DNA of 64,000 nt from Pogostemon cablin (GCA_023678885.1 CM042979.1:25348981-25412980), one strand, 5' to 3'; counted from the stretch's first letter, positions 25,271-37,910 are shown. A program made the numbers and translations. Notes: a model not told the origin generated them from the sequence alone.

Positions 25271-27441
25271 AATGATTAATAGTCGGTTGTCCTTTAGCCA
25301 TGCAATTTAATAGCAGTGACTCCGTTGGGGAGGATACATATTAATTGCACCTAAGTGTATACCATTATTTGATATTAAATACATTACCCAAGTTTATTGT
25401 CTTACAGTTGGAGAAGTCCACACACTCTCAAATAATTTTCTACAATCATCAATTATTAATTTGTACCAGTGATCCGAAAATAAAACTCATCTGTTGGGGA
25501 GGAAGACACTATAACCGACTCATAAGCTTACTTACATCACATTACAAATAATAATTATTTCATGAAATTTATTCTAGTGATCCACAAATAAAAATTATCC
25601 GTTGGGGAGGAAGGCACTATAGCCGACTCATAAGTTTTAACTTGCATCACACAATAAATCAATAATGGAGGCCGTTGGATCATGACTAATCCCTCTCCCA
25701 CTTAATTATTTAACAAGAGGGTTTTTGCATGCATACAATATAAAAGATATAATAATGCAAATAATCATGCTATTATTACGACAAATTAGGCAGTAAATCA
25801 AATAGCACACGCAATCCAAATATATAATAATAATTGGCAAATTAAAATAATTATTAGCAATTATATATAAGGATAAAAATGCCAAATAAAAGGGGTTGTA
25901 CTTGTCAACACTCTCAAGCAAATAAGAAAGTGTCTTGCCCGACAAGATATCTTGGGACCTAAGCCAACAAACACACATGGAAGCCCAACATCCTCTTGGT
26001 TTCCCAGCAACGGCAAAACCGACTGAGAAAAACTTCTCCTTGCCGGAGTGCAGCCAACATGCCAGCCACCTGTTGTCACTCCAGCCTGGAATTTCATTGC
26101 TTGCCGAAAAACGTGTCTCGTCGGAAAAAACTGTTGCCAAAAATCCCCATCGCTTAGCCACTTTCAATTTATAGCCGCGTCGAAAAATATACTGTTTGCT
26201 GGGCCAACCTACCGTCGACAACACCACACATGCTTCACCGTCGGCCAGATTTCAGTCAAGCATCACGTTCACAACTGGCTATAGCAACAACTGGTCGGAC
26301 TGTGGCTAATCCCGCTTCCCAGCATGCCTGGCAGTCTCAAACCAGCCGCCGCCGATCACCACCAACATCTGAAGCTTCTTCAAGACATTACCGGGATACC
26401 TATCCATCTTTTCCATAGCTTGCCAATATTGATGGTTCTACCAAGCAAATGTTGGAGAAGCCAGAGCCGCCACCAACCGGAAACAACCAGTGACCCGTCC
26501 CGAAAAACTGGTAGGTCGCGACTGGAAGCTCTGCTACCCCGATCGAAAACCATTTTGAGCTCGCTCAGAACTCCGATGGGACTCACTCGAAACCATGCCA
26601 GCATTGCCTGACATAGCCTGATTACCCTTGCTAACTGCTGAATCCGCAGCGAACAACTTATCCTCTACCCAGTGGTGGAGCAATGATCACCAGCGCCAGA
26701 GACAGCAGCACTCCAATTCTCGGTGCTTCCCTTCATCATCTGTTGTTCAACCTAACGTGATCTGGCCAATCGATTCTTGCACGCATCCTGCTCGACTGTG
26801 AATCCTGCTAATCATCACCATCTGTATAGTTCACACCACATACAGCGACGCATCGGTCAGAGTTTCCAGCGTTTATTAGATTTAGCTTGCTCCAACCACC
26901 ATCTTTTCGATCTTTCATGTACTGCCGTCAGCCCCACCATTCAACCTTTCAAGCTGACGTGTCCGTGCTTTGCAGCACATGCCTGCCAAGGCCAGTGTTG
27001 AACCCGTACAGATCATGCCACTGAAAGGTCTGAAAAAAAGGCCAGCCTATCTCGCCGCTAAAAAAATTACGCAATTGCAATGCCGCCTTGCGCCTACCTT
27101 TGTACATGTGCTTCCAGAACAACATCGACGTGCTTCACGGTGTTCAGACTCGTCCGGTCTTTCATGAAGTCTCATTTCTTCCATGCGATGTGTCGCGATA
27201 CAACAATCATCCGCCAACAAGATTCGTCGTGAATGTATGTAATTAGGGTTTCATCAACCATCAATAGTGAAGGCTTTCACTTTCACCATCTAATAATTAC
27301 ACGTAAGGTTTTCATACGATATCCATCAAATACTCAAATAACCAAAAAACCCTATCAATACATGTGATTCTATTCCAAATAAAAAATACATAATCCACAT
27401 AAACCCTAGCCCAACGTGTCACGTTTAGCCATAGAACCTAT
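25271..27441 (-). other. Leader of copia C with GC-enriched block
   Basis: Between the primer site and gag is about 2.1 kb of leader. At 25,490 and 25,595 it has the same ctcatc..ggggaggaagg repeats as A. From about 25,900 to 27,200 G+C is clearly higher, with open frames on both strands (for example 26,227-25,706 minus, 173 codons) that I do not recognise. The block is not similar to the GC-rich block of A, although it occupies the same place. Confidence 0.55.
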
Positions 27442-27453
27442 GCTCTGATACCA
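27442..27453 (-). promoter_or_regulatory. Primer-binding site of element C, initiator tRNA-Met
   Basis: The minus strand reads TGGTATCAGAGC, two bases from the 5' LTR. Confidence 0.95.
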
Positions 27454-27455
27454 AT

Positions 27456-28828
27456 TGTTGGCATTTAGGATCTTTTGGTAAACGTGAACCGTTAGGGTTC
27501 CATGCAATTCTATTATAGCGGAAGCATAAACATAGAATTGATTACCTTTCACCAGGGTATATTGAAGGAGAAGGATCCCCGTTGGCAGCCTACACAGTCT
27601 CACCAGTTTGGCCATAACTCCCTTGTCTGATCACCGATTGGAGTGATCTATGTGCCAAAATGATCATCTCTTCCATGGCTTTCCACCAGTATATCAACGT
27701 CTAGTTTGGACTTCTACATGATTTTATAAAAATCATGGAATTTGACAGCCAAAAACAGCAAATGACCTTCCGGTCTTCTGTTGTATTCCTAAGCCACGTC
27801 TTGATGTTATTGTGGGCAACGATCTATAAAACGATCTCAGTCTACAACCCTAATATGCCTTTCACGTGTGTTATGCTTCTGATCCAGATTCCGAATTGAT
27901 GAGATTGGCTATTTTATAGGCTACAACAGGGACCAGGAGGAGAAATTAGGGTTTGGGCCTCCCATTGGGCTTAAGCATCCAAGTTTAGCACAAAACTTAT
28001 ACTAAAGTCCAATAATAATAAACCATTCCACTAAAGAAATATTATTGTACTGCCACCCTAATCCCAAATTACGTTTATGGGCTCCTTCTTATTATGAACC
28101 CGTTAGTCTCCCCGTGTTTAAGATTCAATGCCCATTAATTAATTAAGTTACTGACAACTCCATTAATTAATATATGTACCAAGAGTAGTACCACTCAACC
28201 TTATTATCATGCCGGAATAAACCCACCTGCAGGGTTTACATGATAATCATTATGAGCTCCTCAAGGGGACATCATCAACCAATTCCGTTAGGACACGAAT
28301 TCCTTCTACAATCAACAACACATTATAGAGATAGCACCATCTCCCAACTCACTGAGCATATTGATTTAACTATTAAATCTCACCCATTGATGAATTAGAG
28401 AAATAAATACTGGCTTACATGTCGAGGTTATTGTATAGGGATTAAGAGTACGAACATCCATAATAACAGAGATCAAGTTCTATTATATAGTTAGTATAAA
28501 CTGAACGATCTCAATGGCGGTCCTATTCAATACACACCAAGTGCACTAGTGCAATTTTATAGTCAAGACAGACCAATGCCAAATCACACTACAACCATAC
28601 CGATAGATAGTCCACGTCTATCTCTGTTGTGAATATCTGTTTATAATTTATAAGGAGCCGATAATATAATCTTCTGTATGACGCCACACACCACATTATC
28701 TACAGTATAAAGTAAATAGACTTTTGCAACAACATTATTGCTAAATGTTTGATCACATGATTCTCATTTCAAACATTATCAAAACATTGTTTATACAAAA
28801 AGCTAGACTTTTAGTATATAATCCAACA
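27456..28828 (-). repeat. Element C LTR, right (5') copy
   Basis: 1373 bp, partner of 20,557-21,914, with many substitutions and small indels between them. Confidence 0.9.
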
Positions 28829-29375
28829 ACTCCTGCTAAGAAAATTCTACTAACTGATTCTGCATATGCACCTTTAAATCCTAATACCTTACCTTTCTCA
28901 TGCAGGATAAAGAAGGTTGACACCTCTAAGAAGGAGAAGCAAACACTTGAAGTATTTCGAGAGGAGAAAATTATTATATGTCTCATTGAGGCAATTTAGC
29001 AGTTTCCGAGATATGTCAAGTTCTTGAAGGAGTTGTGCACAAATAAAAAGAGGCTGACCGGGAATGAACAAATAGTGATGGGAGAGGATGTCTTGGCTAT
29101 TTTTCAACTAAAGTTGCCTTAAAAATGCAAAGACCCCAGCATATTTGTTGTTCCTTGCAAGATTGGAGATTTCAAGGTTGAAGAAGTTATTCTAGACCTT
29201 GGAGAATCTATAAACGTGATGCCACAATCAGTTTTTCAAAAGTTAGGAGTTGGAGAATTGAATAAAACTGAAGTTGTCATTCAACTTGCTGATTCGAGTC
29301 ATGCTTATCCCGATGAGGTCATTGAAGATGTTCTCATAGAGGTAGATAAATTGACTTTTCCTGTAAATTTTATGT
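28829..29375 (+). pseudogene. Gypsy E protease remnant
   Basis: The frame resumes after copia C with SCRIKKVDTSKKEKQTLEVF, then the conserved FLKELCTNKKRLTGNEQ stretch and CKDPSIFVVPCKIGDF. The aspartic protease motif follows as LDLGESINVMP, where a small residue normally follows DLG, so Glu there is unusual. Next comes VVIQLADSSHAYPDEVIEDV. Two in-frame stops occur (after LIEAI and before KCKDP). The order and wording fit the Athila/Tat branch of Ty3/gypsy. Confidence 0.8.
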
Positions 29376-30248
29376 AATGATTATGAATGAGAACCCATCA
29401 AATTTCACTCGTATCTTGTTCGGAATTCCTTTTCTTAACACTTCACATACAAAAAAGATGTATGTGAAGGCACTCTCACAAAGGAAATTGAAGGGCAGAT
29501 TAATCATTTCAATACACATGATCCTATGAAACCTCTTGAGAATGCTAATTCAGTTTTAACTTTGAGTATTATTGAGCTTTTGGTGCTTAAATAAATCGCA
29601 TGGATGAGTTAGACATGACCACTGCAAATGGAATCATGAATGAACATGAAGAAAAATTGAGCAAAGAAAAGATTGGTAAAATGATTGAAAGTTCACTAGA
29701 CCATCCATCTAAAATAATGAGGTATGGGGAGGATTTCACCAAATTTCCTAACATTTTCCAGAAAGTTCTTCCATTCATGGTGCACGCACGGAAATTAGAG
29801 TTGAAAGCACCCCTTGAAAACTTGAAGTACGTAGTCTTGGGACCAAATTATAAACTCAAGAAATACCAAAAGGGTTCCGCACAGATGAGGTTGATCGGAT
29901 GGGGTTGAAAGAAGTCTTCTAAATTAGAGAATAGGAACACCACACCTAAGTCAAGCCAACGACAATAACAAAAGGCGCTAATTGGGAGGCAACCCAATTT
30001 TATCTTATTTCTTTTTTATTTATTTCGCTCAATAATGGTCTTGTTTGATTCTTCTTTGTTATTGTGTTCAACTTTTGTGTTCTTTAGGCCTGCATTACTC
30101 ATCTTAGCTAGCAAACATTAGAGAAAAGACTTACAATTCCCCTCGATGAAAGAAAGGTGCACTCTTTCCATTTATGCATTTTTAATTATTTCTCTACTTT
30201 GTTTTTGCTTAGGGATAAGCAAGGATTTAAGTATGGAGAGGGAGTTTA
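29376..30248 (+). pseudogene. Gypsy E linker and 3' non-coding stretch; RT to integrase deleted
   Basis: A frame at 29,600-29,908 ends with LKAPLENLKYVVLGPNYKL, the linker that normally precedes RT. Instead of RT the sequence moves directly to the spacer that in Athila elements follows integrase, marked by ggcgctaattgggaggcaac. A purine-rich tract near 30,230-30,245 may be the polypurine tract. Confidence 0.65.
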
Positions 30249-32191
30249 ATGTTATGTGGATTGATGTTTTAGATGTGGGGTTATTTATGTAATTTTTTGC
30301 AATTCGTTGTCCAATTCTTGTGGGACAACGGGAGTATGCATTTTAAAATGACAAGTATTTTTATTTTTATTTATTTATTTATTTTTATAATATTTGAGTA
30401 TTCGAAATAATTATAATTTATCATATATAAAAAGTAAGATAAACACCTGCTAAAGATCGTCTCACGCAATGACATTCACGAGACGGATAAGAAATTATAA
30501 CATTTATAATAAAAAAAATGATACTCAATTGATGAAAAATAATAGTAGTGTTGTATTTCATAAACAATTCATAGTATAATTAAAAAGTGATAACATTAAA
30601 AAAAAGTGATAACATCATTAATAAAAGTGTTAATTAATTATTAAAGTATAAAATGATCTCATCATAATATGATTCTCACACAAGGCTGCCTAATAAGTAA
30701 TATTATTCTTTCTTTTAAAAGTATTATTTTTAAAAAGCTTAATTAATATTTTCAAAAAATTTGAGTGTTACTCAATCTCCTAAAAAATAATTATGACTTA
30801 TGATATACTCTTTCAGTCTCATATTAAATTTCACATTTTTCATTTCGTCCTTCCCAAATTAAATTTCATTGCCTAAATAAGGAAATATCACATCAATCTT
30901 CAACCTTAAAAGTATACCTTAATTATAAATTTATCACTCCTACCTAGCACAGATAACATACTTTATACTAAAACATATTAAAATTTTATTGCCTAAATAA
31001 GAAAACATCACATCAATCTTCAACCTTAAATGTACACCTTAATTAAGTTTATCACTTCTACCTAGCACAGATAACATACTTTATACTAAAAAATACTACA
31101 TTACCTCCTAGAAATTAATAAATTTGGTAAAATAAAAACTCTTAAACTCTGTATCTACTGTAACTGTTGAATAATGATAGGTTGGTGTTTAATCTTAATT
31201 GAATTATGCAATCTAAGGCTTAGATCATGTAGTTGGATCAATGGAAGATCAAACGGACATGATGCATTGGGATTTAGATAGCTTGTATGACATTTAGAGT
31301 AGTTACAATAGAAAACGACCAAGGAGGAAGGCAGTTGGAGACAGTTTGCCGGTGCAAATTTGCAGTGGGTGTATCTTTGTATATACGCATTTGATTTGGT
31401 TGAGTTAGGGTGTATTTGATAGTTCTTGTTACGTACTATAATATAGAATATAGAGCGATTATATTCCAACTCATCTTTTGTACTATTTGAAGCATAAAAG
31501 ATAGAAGGTCAGTAGGATTCTACACTTGGCTTTTGCTCTAGTTGTGTTGTTTTGCATTAGAGTGCATTTCTTTGAATTGTAATCCATCTGATATTAATAA
31601 AAATCTCTCTCACTAAGATGAACGTAGGAGGATATCTCCAAACCTCTATAAATCATTTGTCTCTTGTTTTATCTTTAATGACACACATACAATCATACAT
31701 CTTTCTTGTTAATTTTTTTATTCTTATGCTTTCTTATGTCCAAGAATCCATCAGTAACGATGCAAAGTAATGCGAGATGGATGGATTATAATACAACAAA
31801 TAATATTAATATTTTATTTTACCTAATAATCATTTAATTTAGAGAACCACTTGTGTAGGACTAGTCCTACAAAAAAAATTTGGAAACTAATCCTATTAAT
31901 ATCTCTCCTACTCATGCCCATTCCCCCACCCCACATTTTCTCTCTTTAAAAACATTCACCTTCACCATGTCCCCTTACCCAATATTTTTTCTCTCTTCGT
32001 TTTCATTATGATAGATAAATTATTCTATGGGGGAGGATTGCTTCTCGTTGCTTTTTATCGGCCTTCTCGCGTTGCCTCATCGGCATGGGAGGATTGCTTT
32101 GCATATATGATCGAGAAGAAGCAGATGCTTCATTTTCTTTGAATTTTGATTATTTTTGTTGGAACCTTTTTATGCATTCTCAGTTGTAAGA
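30249..32191. other. AT-rich spacer, possibly including a decayed 3' LTR of E
   Basis: No gene was seen. An AT-rich simple repeat (ttta/ttttta) lies at 30,357-30,390. The stretch 30,810-30,850 reads like an eroded Stowaway-type end (ctctttcagtctcatattaa). A 120-bp tandem duplication follows. The frame at 31,469-31,155 (minus, 104 codons) has no recognisable features and is probably chance. Confidence 0.6.
30862..31098. repeat. 120-bp tandem duplication
   Basis: The word attgcctaaataag occurs at 30,868 and again 120 bases later, and the similarity continues through ctagcacagataacatactt. Two diverged copies. Confidence 0.9.
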
Positions 32192-32650
32192 TGTTAGGAA
32201 ATTTTATTTCCTATATAATCTAATTGTAGAAAATATATTGTTATGAAATTATATTAGCTATTCAATTATTTTATGGACTTAATTAAGTGATCCAATTAAA
32301 GTGAAAAATTCATGGGCTATAATAATAAATGATATGGACCAATTGATTAGATACTTAATACTACATAACTAGGTGATTATGGGTGATCTAATTGGGTAGT
32401 ATATAAATTATGGTCCCCAATATATTAAGTCGCTCATGGTCTTCTCTTCTCCCCATTAAAAGAGATTACGAAAGTTCTCATAAGGAATAAAGAGGTTTAG
32501 TTGAGAAAGATCATAATACTGCTCGATCATCAAGTTTGTGTTCCGCATAGAGGACTCAATGGTTCAAGGTACGCTTTCACTTTCCTGTTTAGATCTTGGT
32601 TAATAATAATAGGGTTTAAGGTTTTAGGATTTATAGATTTATTTCCTACA
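32192..32650 (+). repeat. 5' LTR of copia I
   Basis: 459 bp from tgttagg to cctaca. It contains gggtagtatataaa near 32,395 as a probable TATA region, and is followed by the eroded primer site. Confidence 0.75.
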
Positions 32651-32651
32651 A

Positions 32652-32665
32652 GTGATATTAGAGTC
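32652..32665 (+). promoter_or_regulatory. Eroded primer-binding site of copia I
   Basis: gtgatattagagtc against the consensus tggtatcagagc; position directly after the LTR supports it. Confidence 0.6.
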
Positions 32666-35600
32666 ACCCTATATATGATTCTTCGAGATCTGATTTTGAA
32701 AGGCTTTTGTTTTGATCTGAAGTTTGCATCAATATTTAATCGTAAATTGAGAAATCCTCATACAGATTATATTGGATTTAATAATTTATGAGCATAAAAC
32801 AATGCATTTAATATGTCGTATGCGTATATTGATTATTGATTTTAATATTTTGTTGCGATTTATTAAGATTAGTAGTCGCATGAATTAGATTTAATTTGGG
32901 CATCCCTTTATATAGCATCTTAATTTGGATTTTGGGGTGGGATGTTTCTCATGTGTGTATTGAGTGCATAATTAAATTCAATTATATGGGAGGCATGTTT
33001 CTAGTTACATTTAGCAGTGGATTCATTTAGATTAGGCCACTTGTTATAATATTAAGTTTAGACGTGGATTAAATTATGGATTTTATGGCAGAATTGATTG
33101 GATACTTTGATGACAAGTATTCTTTAAATAACATTTTGTTGTTAATATAACGATTCTAAGATCCAAATCCATATAATTACCAGATGATTTATAAAGATCT
33201 GTCTGTATATATGTGTTGCTATTATACGCTTAAAGCACTACTCTTGTTCTGATGGCTTATAGTATCAATGTACATGACTGATTGAATTATGTTATTTTAA
33301 TAAAGGATCTTTATATGAAGAGCACAATTAAATTTTGATAATTTATATTAATTAATTTTGTGCCATATTAATTTGAATATACATGTTGGGGCAATTTGAT
33401 AATATATTTGAGTTATTGATAAAATGATATTTGCTTAATTTAATTTATTTATAATTAGGATTTGGAATCCTTAATTATGTTAAGAAATCTTTCATTTTAA
33501 AGTATGGGCGAATCATCTCATATTTATGTTTGATTTGTGGAATAAAATAAAATTTAAATTAGGAGACATTTTTAATATCATTCAATTAAGCATAATGTTT
33601 ATTTTAAATATTTGTTTAGTTGATCTATTAATTTTTTAATCTAGTCAATCAAAGTATCATGTTAACATAGCAGTCTATGTGGAGTGCGACTTTATTGAAA
33701 TTATATAGATGACCGTGGAATTATTTATGCATTCTGTCTTCGGTTCATAGGTAGGCACAGTTTGACAGAATAATAACACACATGTGATAATAAATATGTG
33801 ATAATTATTTAGATTGTTCATGTCTGCCAGTCCATAGATAGATTTTTGTTTGATAGAATTTGTTATCAATACTTGATTATTACACAAAGATTATCATTGC
33901 AGTAAATTTTTATCCATAAACGAGTTTAATGTTGTATAAGGTGTCTTGTGATAGGTTCCCAATTAATAATATTGTGCCAGTGTATCTTCATGTGAGTATT
34001 GATCGGGCCAAAAGTAGATTAATATTTGGCCCGAAATATACGCACTTGTGGTGATGAATACATGATAATTATTTTGTTTTACATGTGACTAATAAGTTGG
34101 CCCAAAGGAAGGTTGTTACTTGACAGTTCTTATTGTAAGCATTTGACCACTGCATGAGAGTATCATTAAATTAGTATTATTGTCGTTGGACTTGATACTA
34201 ATGTTGTGCTCTATTCCTCGAGATGATGCTAAATTATTTAAATTGCGAAAAATTATAAAGTTTAATGCAAGCATGATAATTATTTCAAATTAATTCTCTA
34301 TATAATTAAGAAGTCTACTAATTAAGTTTCGTATATCACTAACATATTCATACATGATAAGTGAACTTCAGTAATAAGGATGAGACTAGTAGATTTTTAG
34401 CAAACCCAGTCTCAATAAAATATAAGGGGTGATGAAAGAAATCTCATTAAGAAGTTGCTAAAGACAAGAACTAAAGTATAATCTTTTATTTTCTCCTAAA
34501 GGCTTGTGGAAATTGTCTTATAGTACACATTAAGACTATTCGGTATGAATTGTGTAGCAAAAAGATAAAATAGTACCCCAAAAGATATGGTTACTAATGA
34601 GCGAAATGCTAAATATCGTAGTTTATGGTCTCAATAAAGTTATAACTAAAGTAGTTGTGAGAACTCTGTATGAGTTTCACATTTGGTGATGTCCAACTAA
34701 GGTTAGATATTTGGGATTTACTAAAGAAAATTGGACATAAATAGCTTCATGCTACTTTATTGGTTATGAATAAAGATAAAAAAGTTGGTGATCTAATTAA
34801 TCGGAATATATTTGAGACGGGTAATACGGTATTCCTTGAGAATGTTGAATTGGTGGGAAGAGTAATATTAAAGAATTGTCTGTGAGGAGGAGTCAATTTC
34901 AACCCCTACTAAAGCTTTTAAAAAATTTGCAAATCTAGAATAACGAAAAGACAATGTCAATAATATTTAAGGAATAACAAATGCAAGAACCTCAAGAATT
35001 AATGTTACTAAGGAAACCACTAGAGTTGGAAGAAAGACAATTTGGATAATTATGTAGTTTTTCTCTTAAATAATGAGGACACTAACATTCAAACAATGTT
35101 CATCAAGCCATGCTAGGTCAAATACTCAAAAGTGGGTTAATGCTATAAGTTATGAGTTTAAATTAATATAAGATGATCAGGTTTGCATCTTAGTAAAAGA
35201 TTATACTCAAAAGGAAAGGAATGCATTGTTATAAGAGACTTTCTATCTGGTATCTAAGAAAGACTCTTTTAAGATAATCGTGACGCTAGTAGCACATTTA
35301 GATCTTGAGTCACATTACATGGATGTAATGGTAGCATTCCTTGATGGTGACATTGATGAAACAATCTTAATGATTCAAGAACTAAAAGGAAACTCATCTA
35401 TGCATTCAAGCAAGTTTTCCCATAAAGGAATAACAATTATCATTATGAAGTAATTGTCTCATTTGATTTTGAGATAAAGGTAGATGGTTGCGTGATTCAG
35501 TGGGAGAAGATTAAAGTTAAACTTAAAGGAGGCAAGTGCAGCTTCAATCAAGTGTCCTAAAGTTAAATTTAAGATTTAAGGAATACATAATATTTCATAT

Positions 35601-35936
35601 GCTTTGGCTATGTGAATTTGTTGTATGGTTAGGTCTGCACAAGAGTTAATTTAACTTTTTGTTGTTGGTATATTAAGCAGATACTTAAGTAACTCTATTA
35701 TGGATTTTATAAAATATTTACAAAGAACTAAAGGTTAAATGCTTCCATATTAAAGACCAGATTTGTTAGAGATCATAAAATCCACTTTAGGCTACATGTT
35801 CTGTTGGTCCGAGAGAGCTATATATGTAAAAGTGTTAAGCAAACACTTGTAGCTCCTTAACCATAACAACAAAATTAATGTCAATTTAAGGGCATCCAAT
35901 CATGAAATAAAGGCTACGAAGTTTTATCACATAATT
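32666..35936 (+). pseudogene. Copia I internal remnant, RT fragment recognisable
   Basis: Most of this stretch is AT-rich and unreadable. At about 35,300-35,395 the plus strand gives LESHYMDVMVAFLDGDIDET, which matches the copia RT segment where an aspartate-containing DVKTAFLNG motif is normal. Near 35,772-35,805 a short remnant resembles the KSTSGYVF segment of RNase H. Everything is interrupted by stops. Confidence 0.65.
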
Positions 35937-36222
35937 ATGGATGATCTAGTTGGGTAGTATATAAAGGTTCCCTTAGTTATGGTCCCTAATATATTAATCT
36001 GTACATGGTTTTCTCTTCTCCCATGCATCGGAAGAGATTACGACAATCCCCATAAGAAATAAAGAGGCTTAGTTGAGGAAGAACATAATACCGCTAGATC
36101 ATCAAGTTTGTGTTCCGTATAGAGGATTCAATGGATCAAGGTATGCTTTTGTTTTACAGTGTAGATCTTGGTTATTTGTAATAGGGTTTAAAGTTTTAGC
36201 ATATATGGATTTATTTCTTATA
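35937..36222 (+). repeat. Partial 3' LTR of copia I
   Basis: Similar to 32,371-32,650, including tcaagtttgtgttccg, with substitutions and small indels. The first part of the LTR is missing. Confidence 0.75.
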
Positions 36223-36449
36223 GAAGAATCTCCAACTGTTGCAGGGTTCTCCACACTGCTCATATCACAAATTGAATGAAACCCTACTTATTACCTACAT
36301 TAGGGCCTTAATAATTATTCCCTATCCTAATATAAATGTTGGATATTGTGGTATATGACTTGTATTATTGTAAAATGGGATTGGAGGATAGATGAAATGG
36401 GATTGGAGATGGGGAGGAATAATTTCCGGCGAGTAGGCGGCATCCAACT
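36223..36449. other. Short stretch between copia I and element G
   Basis: AT-rich, no recognisable gene. It ends in caact, the target of G. If the exon at 54,117 belongs to a host gene, its upstream sequence should be here. In that frame a stop sits at 36,420-36,422, so at most a few codons precede the insertion. Confidence 0.5.
36445..36449. repeat. Target-site duplication of element G, left copy
   Basis: caact, identical to 54,115-54,119. Confidence 0.95.
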
Positions 36450-37549
36450 TGATGAGCATTTTCTCAACACACAATATTAATCCCCAAGTGTGAATGATGT
36501 TATTGTAGCTTTGATAAGAGACCAAGTGATTATCGAACCCAAAGGACATATTATTATCAATTAAATTATATTCCAACTTATTAAGACTATTATGGTAGAA
36601 TAGTTGTGTGATTAAGTAACCAATAACTCAATAATTAAAAGAACGATTACATTAAATAAACAGTAGAGAATGAATGAAAGTGAATAAGTGAAAAGATAGG
36701 TAGTCCTTCGGGCCATCCAGTTTTACTTATTAATCTCCCTTTCGTGTATCAATGTCCGACTCTACTTGGTGGAATATGGACGCATCACTAAGCCATTCAA
36801 ATCTACTCTATAGACACAAGTAAATAAGTGTGTGACACGTGTGAATATCCTTGGAGCAAGAGATATAATTTACCCCATTTTTAGGTACTATCAGTATCAA
36901 TTATTTCCCGTGCAATTAGTACTCTAACCCGATATGATCTCCCTTTATAGGTACTATGAAGTTATACTCTTTATCCTACTTATTCACCCGAAAATCATTC
37001 AATTAACATGTATTTATATAAGATAGTTCCAATAAGACTTCGAAGTCCCCTCACTAAGAATCATAACATGGAATCCTGCTCAACAGTGGACGCACTTAAT
37101 TAATAACCAAGATATGTATTCAGACTCTACATAATAGTTAATGATGCACAAAATAACTCTGAGTATGAATTAAAAAAGTATAGTCTTATATAAAATAAAC
37201 CACAAGTAGTGTTGTACGAAGAATACACACAAAAGTTCAATTAACTCGTAAAACCTTCATAAACCATAGAACAACTGAAGCGGTTCTAGCCCATGATTGA
37301 TCACAGAATAATCATGGTGTTTGGATAGATCTTACCCATAGTCTTGAAAATTACAAGAAAGATTAAGTTGCGAAGTAAACCCTAGATGCGGGCGCTGTCG
37401 AGTCTCTCTCGTCTTGAATCCTCACTTGGTTCTCACTTGATTCGATAAACGAATCTCTCTCCATAGCTCTGTGGATGGTGGTAGCATTTCGGATGTTATG
37501 TAGAATGAAGGTGGTCGTGAACTGTCTCATTTTCCTTGCGTAGGGTTTT

Positions 37550-37560
37550 CCTTTTATACT
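37550..37560 (-). promoter_or_regulatory. TATA box of element G, left LTR
   Basis: AGTATAAAAGG on the minus strand. The right LTR has AGTATAAAAAGG at 53,366-53,355, so the box is conserved while the flanks diverge. Confidence 0.75.
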
Positions 37561-37653
37561 TGTGAACTCTCCTTATGGACCTAAGATGGGCTTTTTGAGC
37601 GAAAATATGCACTGAAGGTGTAAAAATACTGATCTGGACATTTCCAGCACATC

Positions 37654-37910
37654 GATTCGACCAAGGCCTCTGGTCGAATCAACTATGGCTTGGTCGAATC
37701 GGCCTGTAATTCACTGGCAGGTCTATGATTCGACTTAAACGGTTGGTCAAACCATATGTATCGTGGTCGAATCACCAACTGCGAAAAGTTATGCTTCTGG
37801 TTCGACCATGATTCGACCACCATGCTTAGTCGAACCACACTCTTGCTGCCTTCTTGCGCCTGGTTCGACCAGGGGTGCTTGTCGAACCACTCCCCTGTTG
37901 GTCGAATCGG
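37654..37910. repeat. GGTTCGACC/GGTCGAACC word array in U3 of left LTR of G
   Basis: Twelve sites in 257 bp match or nearly match gattcgacc, ggttcgacc or their reverse complements (ggtcgaatc, ggtcgaacc). Eleven keep the TCGA core. Both orientations alternate, often in pairs 15-20 bp apart, with unrelated spacers. The array lies immediately upstream of the promoter. Confidence 0.95.

Larger units (their letters stand above)
20557..28828 (-). mobile_element. Complete but old Ty1/copia element C
   Basis: An 8272-bp element with LTRs at 20,557-21,914 and 27,456-28,828, an initiator-Met primer site at 27,442-27,453 and a near-perfect duplicated target. The first 240 bp of the two LTRs differ at roughly one base in ten by eye, so C is much older than A. 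Its internal layout matches A: leader with a GC-enriched block, decayed gag, protease, integrase, RT and RNase H, all broken. It interrupts gypsy E between the gag-pol spacer and protease. Confidence 0.9.
19305..30248 (+). mobile_element. Degenerate Athila-like Ty3/gypsy element E, split by copia C
   Basis: Plus-strand gag lies at 19,320-20,556. After copia C, protease and linker sequence continue at 28,829-29,910, followed by the non-coding stretch that includes gggaggcaacccaatt (29,982-29,997) and a purine-rich tract near 30,230-30,245. RT, RNase H and integrase are missing between the protease linker and the 3' spacer, a deletion in the element. The 5' end is hidden behind D. The 3' LTR boundary is uncertain. 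Confidence 0.75.
32192..36222 (+). mobile_element. Decayed Ty1/copia element I
   Basis: Similar sequences at 32,370-32,650 and 35,937-36,222 are the two LTRs. A degenerate initiator-Met primer site follows the first. RT-like sequence lies before the second. The flanks are taaga on the left and gaaga on the right, four of five matching, a plausible eroded target duplication. The 3' LTR has lost its U3 half. The interior has no long frame. It is a different lineage from A-D, with a 459-bp LTR. Confidence 0.75.

Noticed and set aside
26048..26611. Overlapping 78-95 codon plus frames in copia C
   Set aside because: They fall in the GC-enriched leader on the antisense strand and match nothing that I recognise.
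31155..31469. 104-codon minus frame
   Set aside because: No domain, no neighbouring exon, AT-rich spacer. Chance is likelier.
37654..37910. GGTTCGA words as RNA polymerase III B boxes or tRNA genes
   Set aside because: No A box at the right distance, no cloverleaf and a poor match after the core. Kept only as a possible TFIIIC hint in the findings.
37654..37910. CRISPR-like array
   Set aside because: Spacing is irregular, the words occur in both orientations, and the context is a plant retrotransposon LTR.
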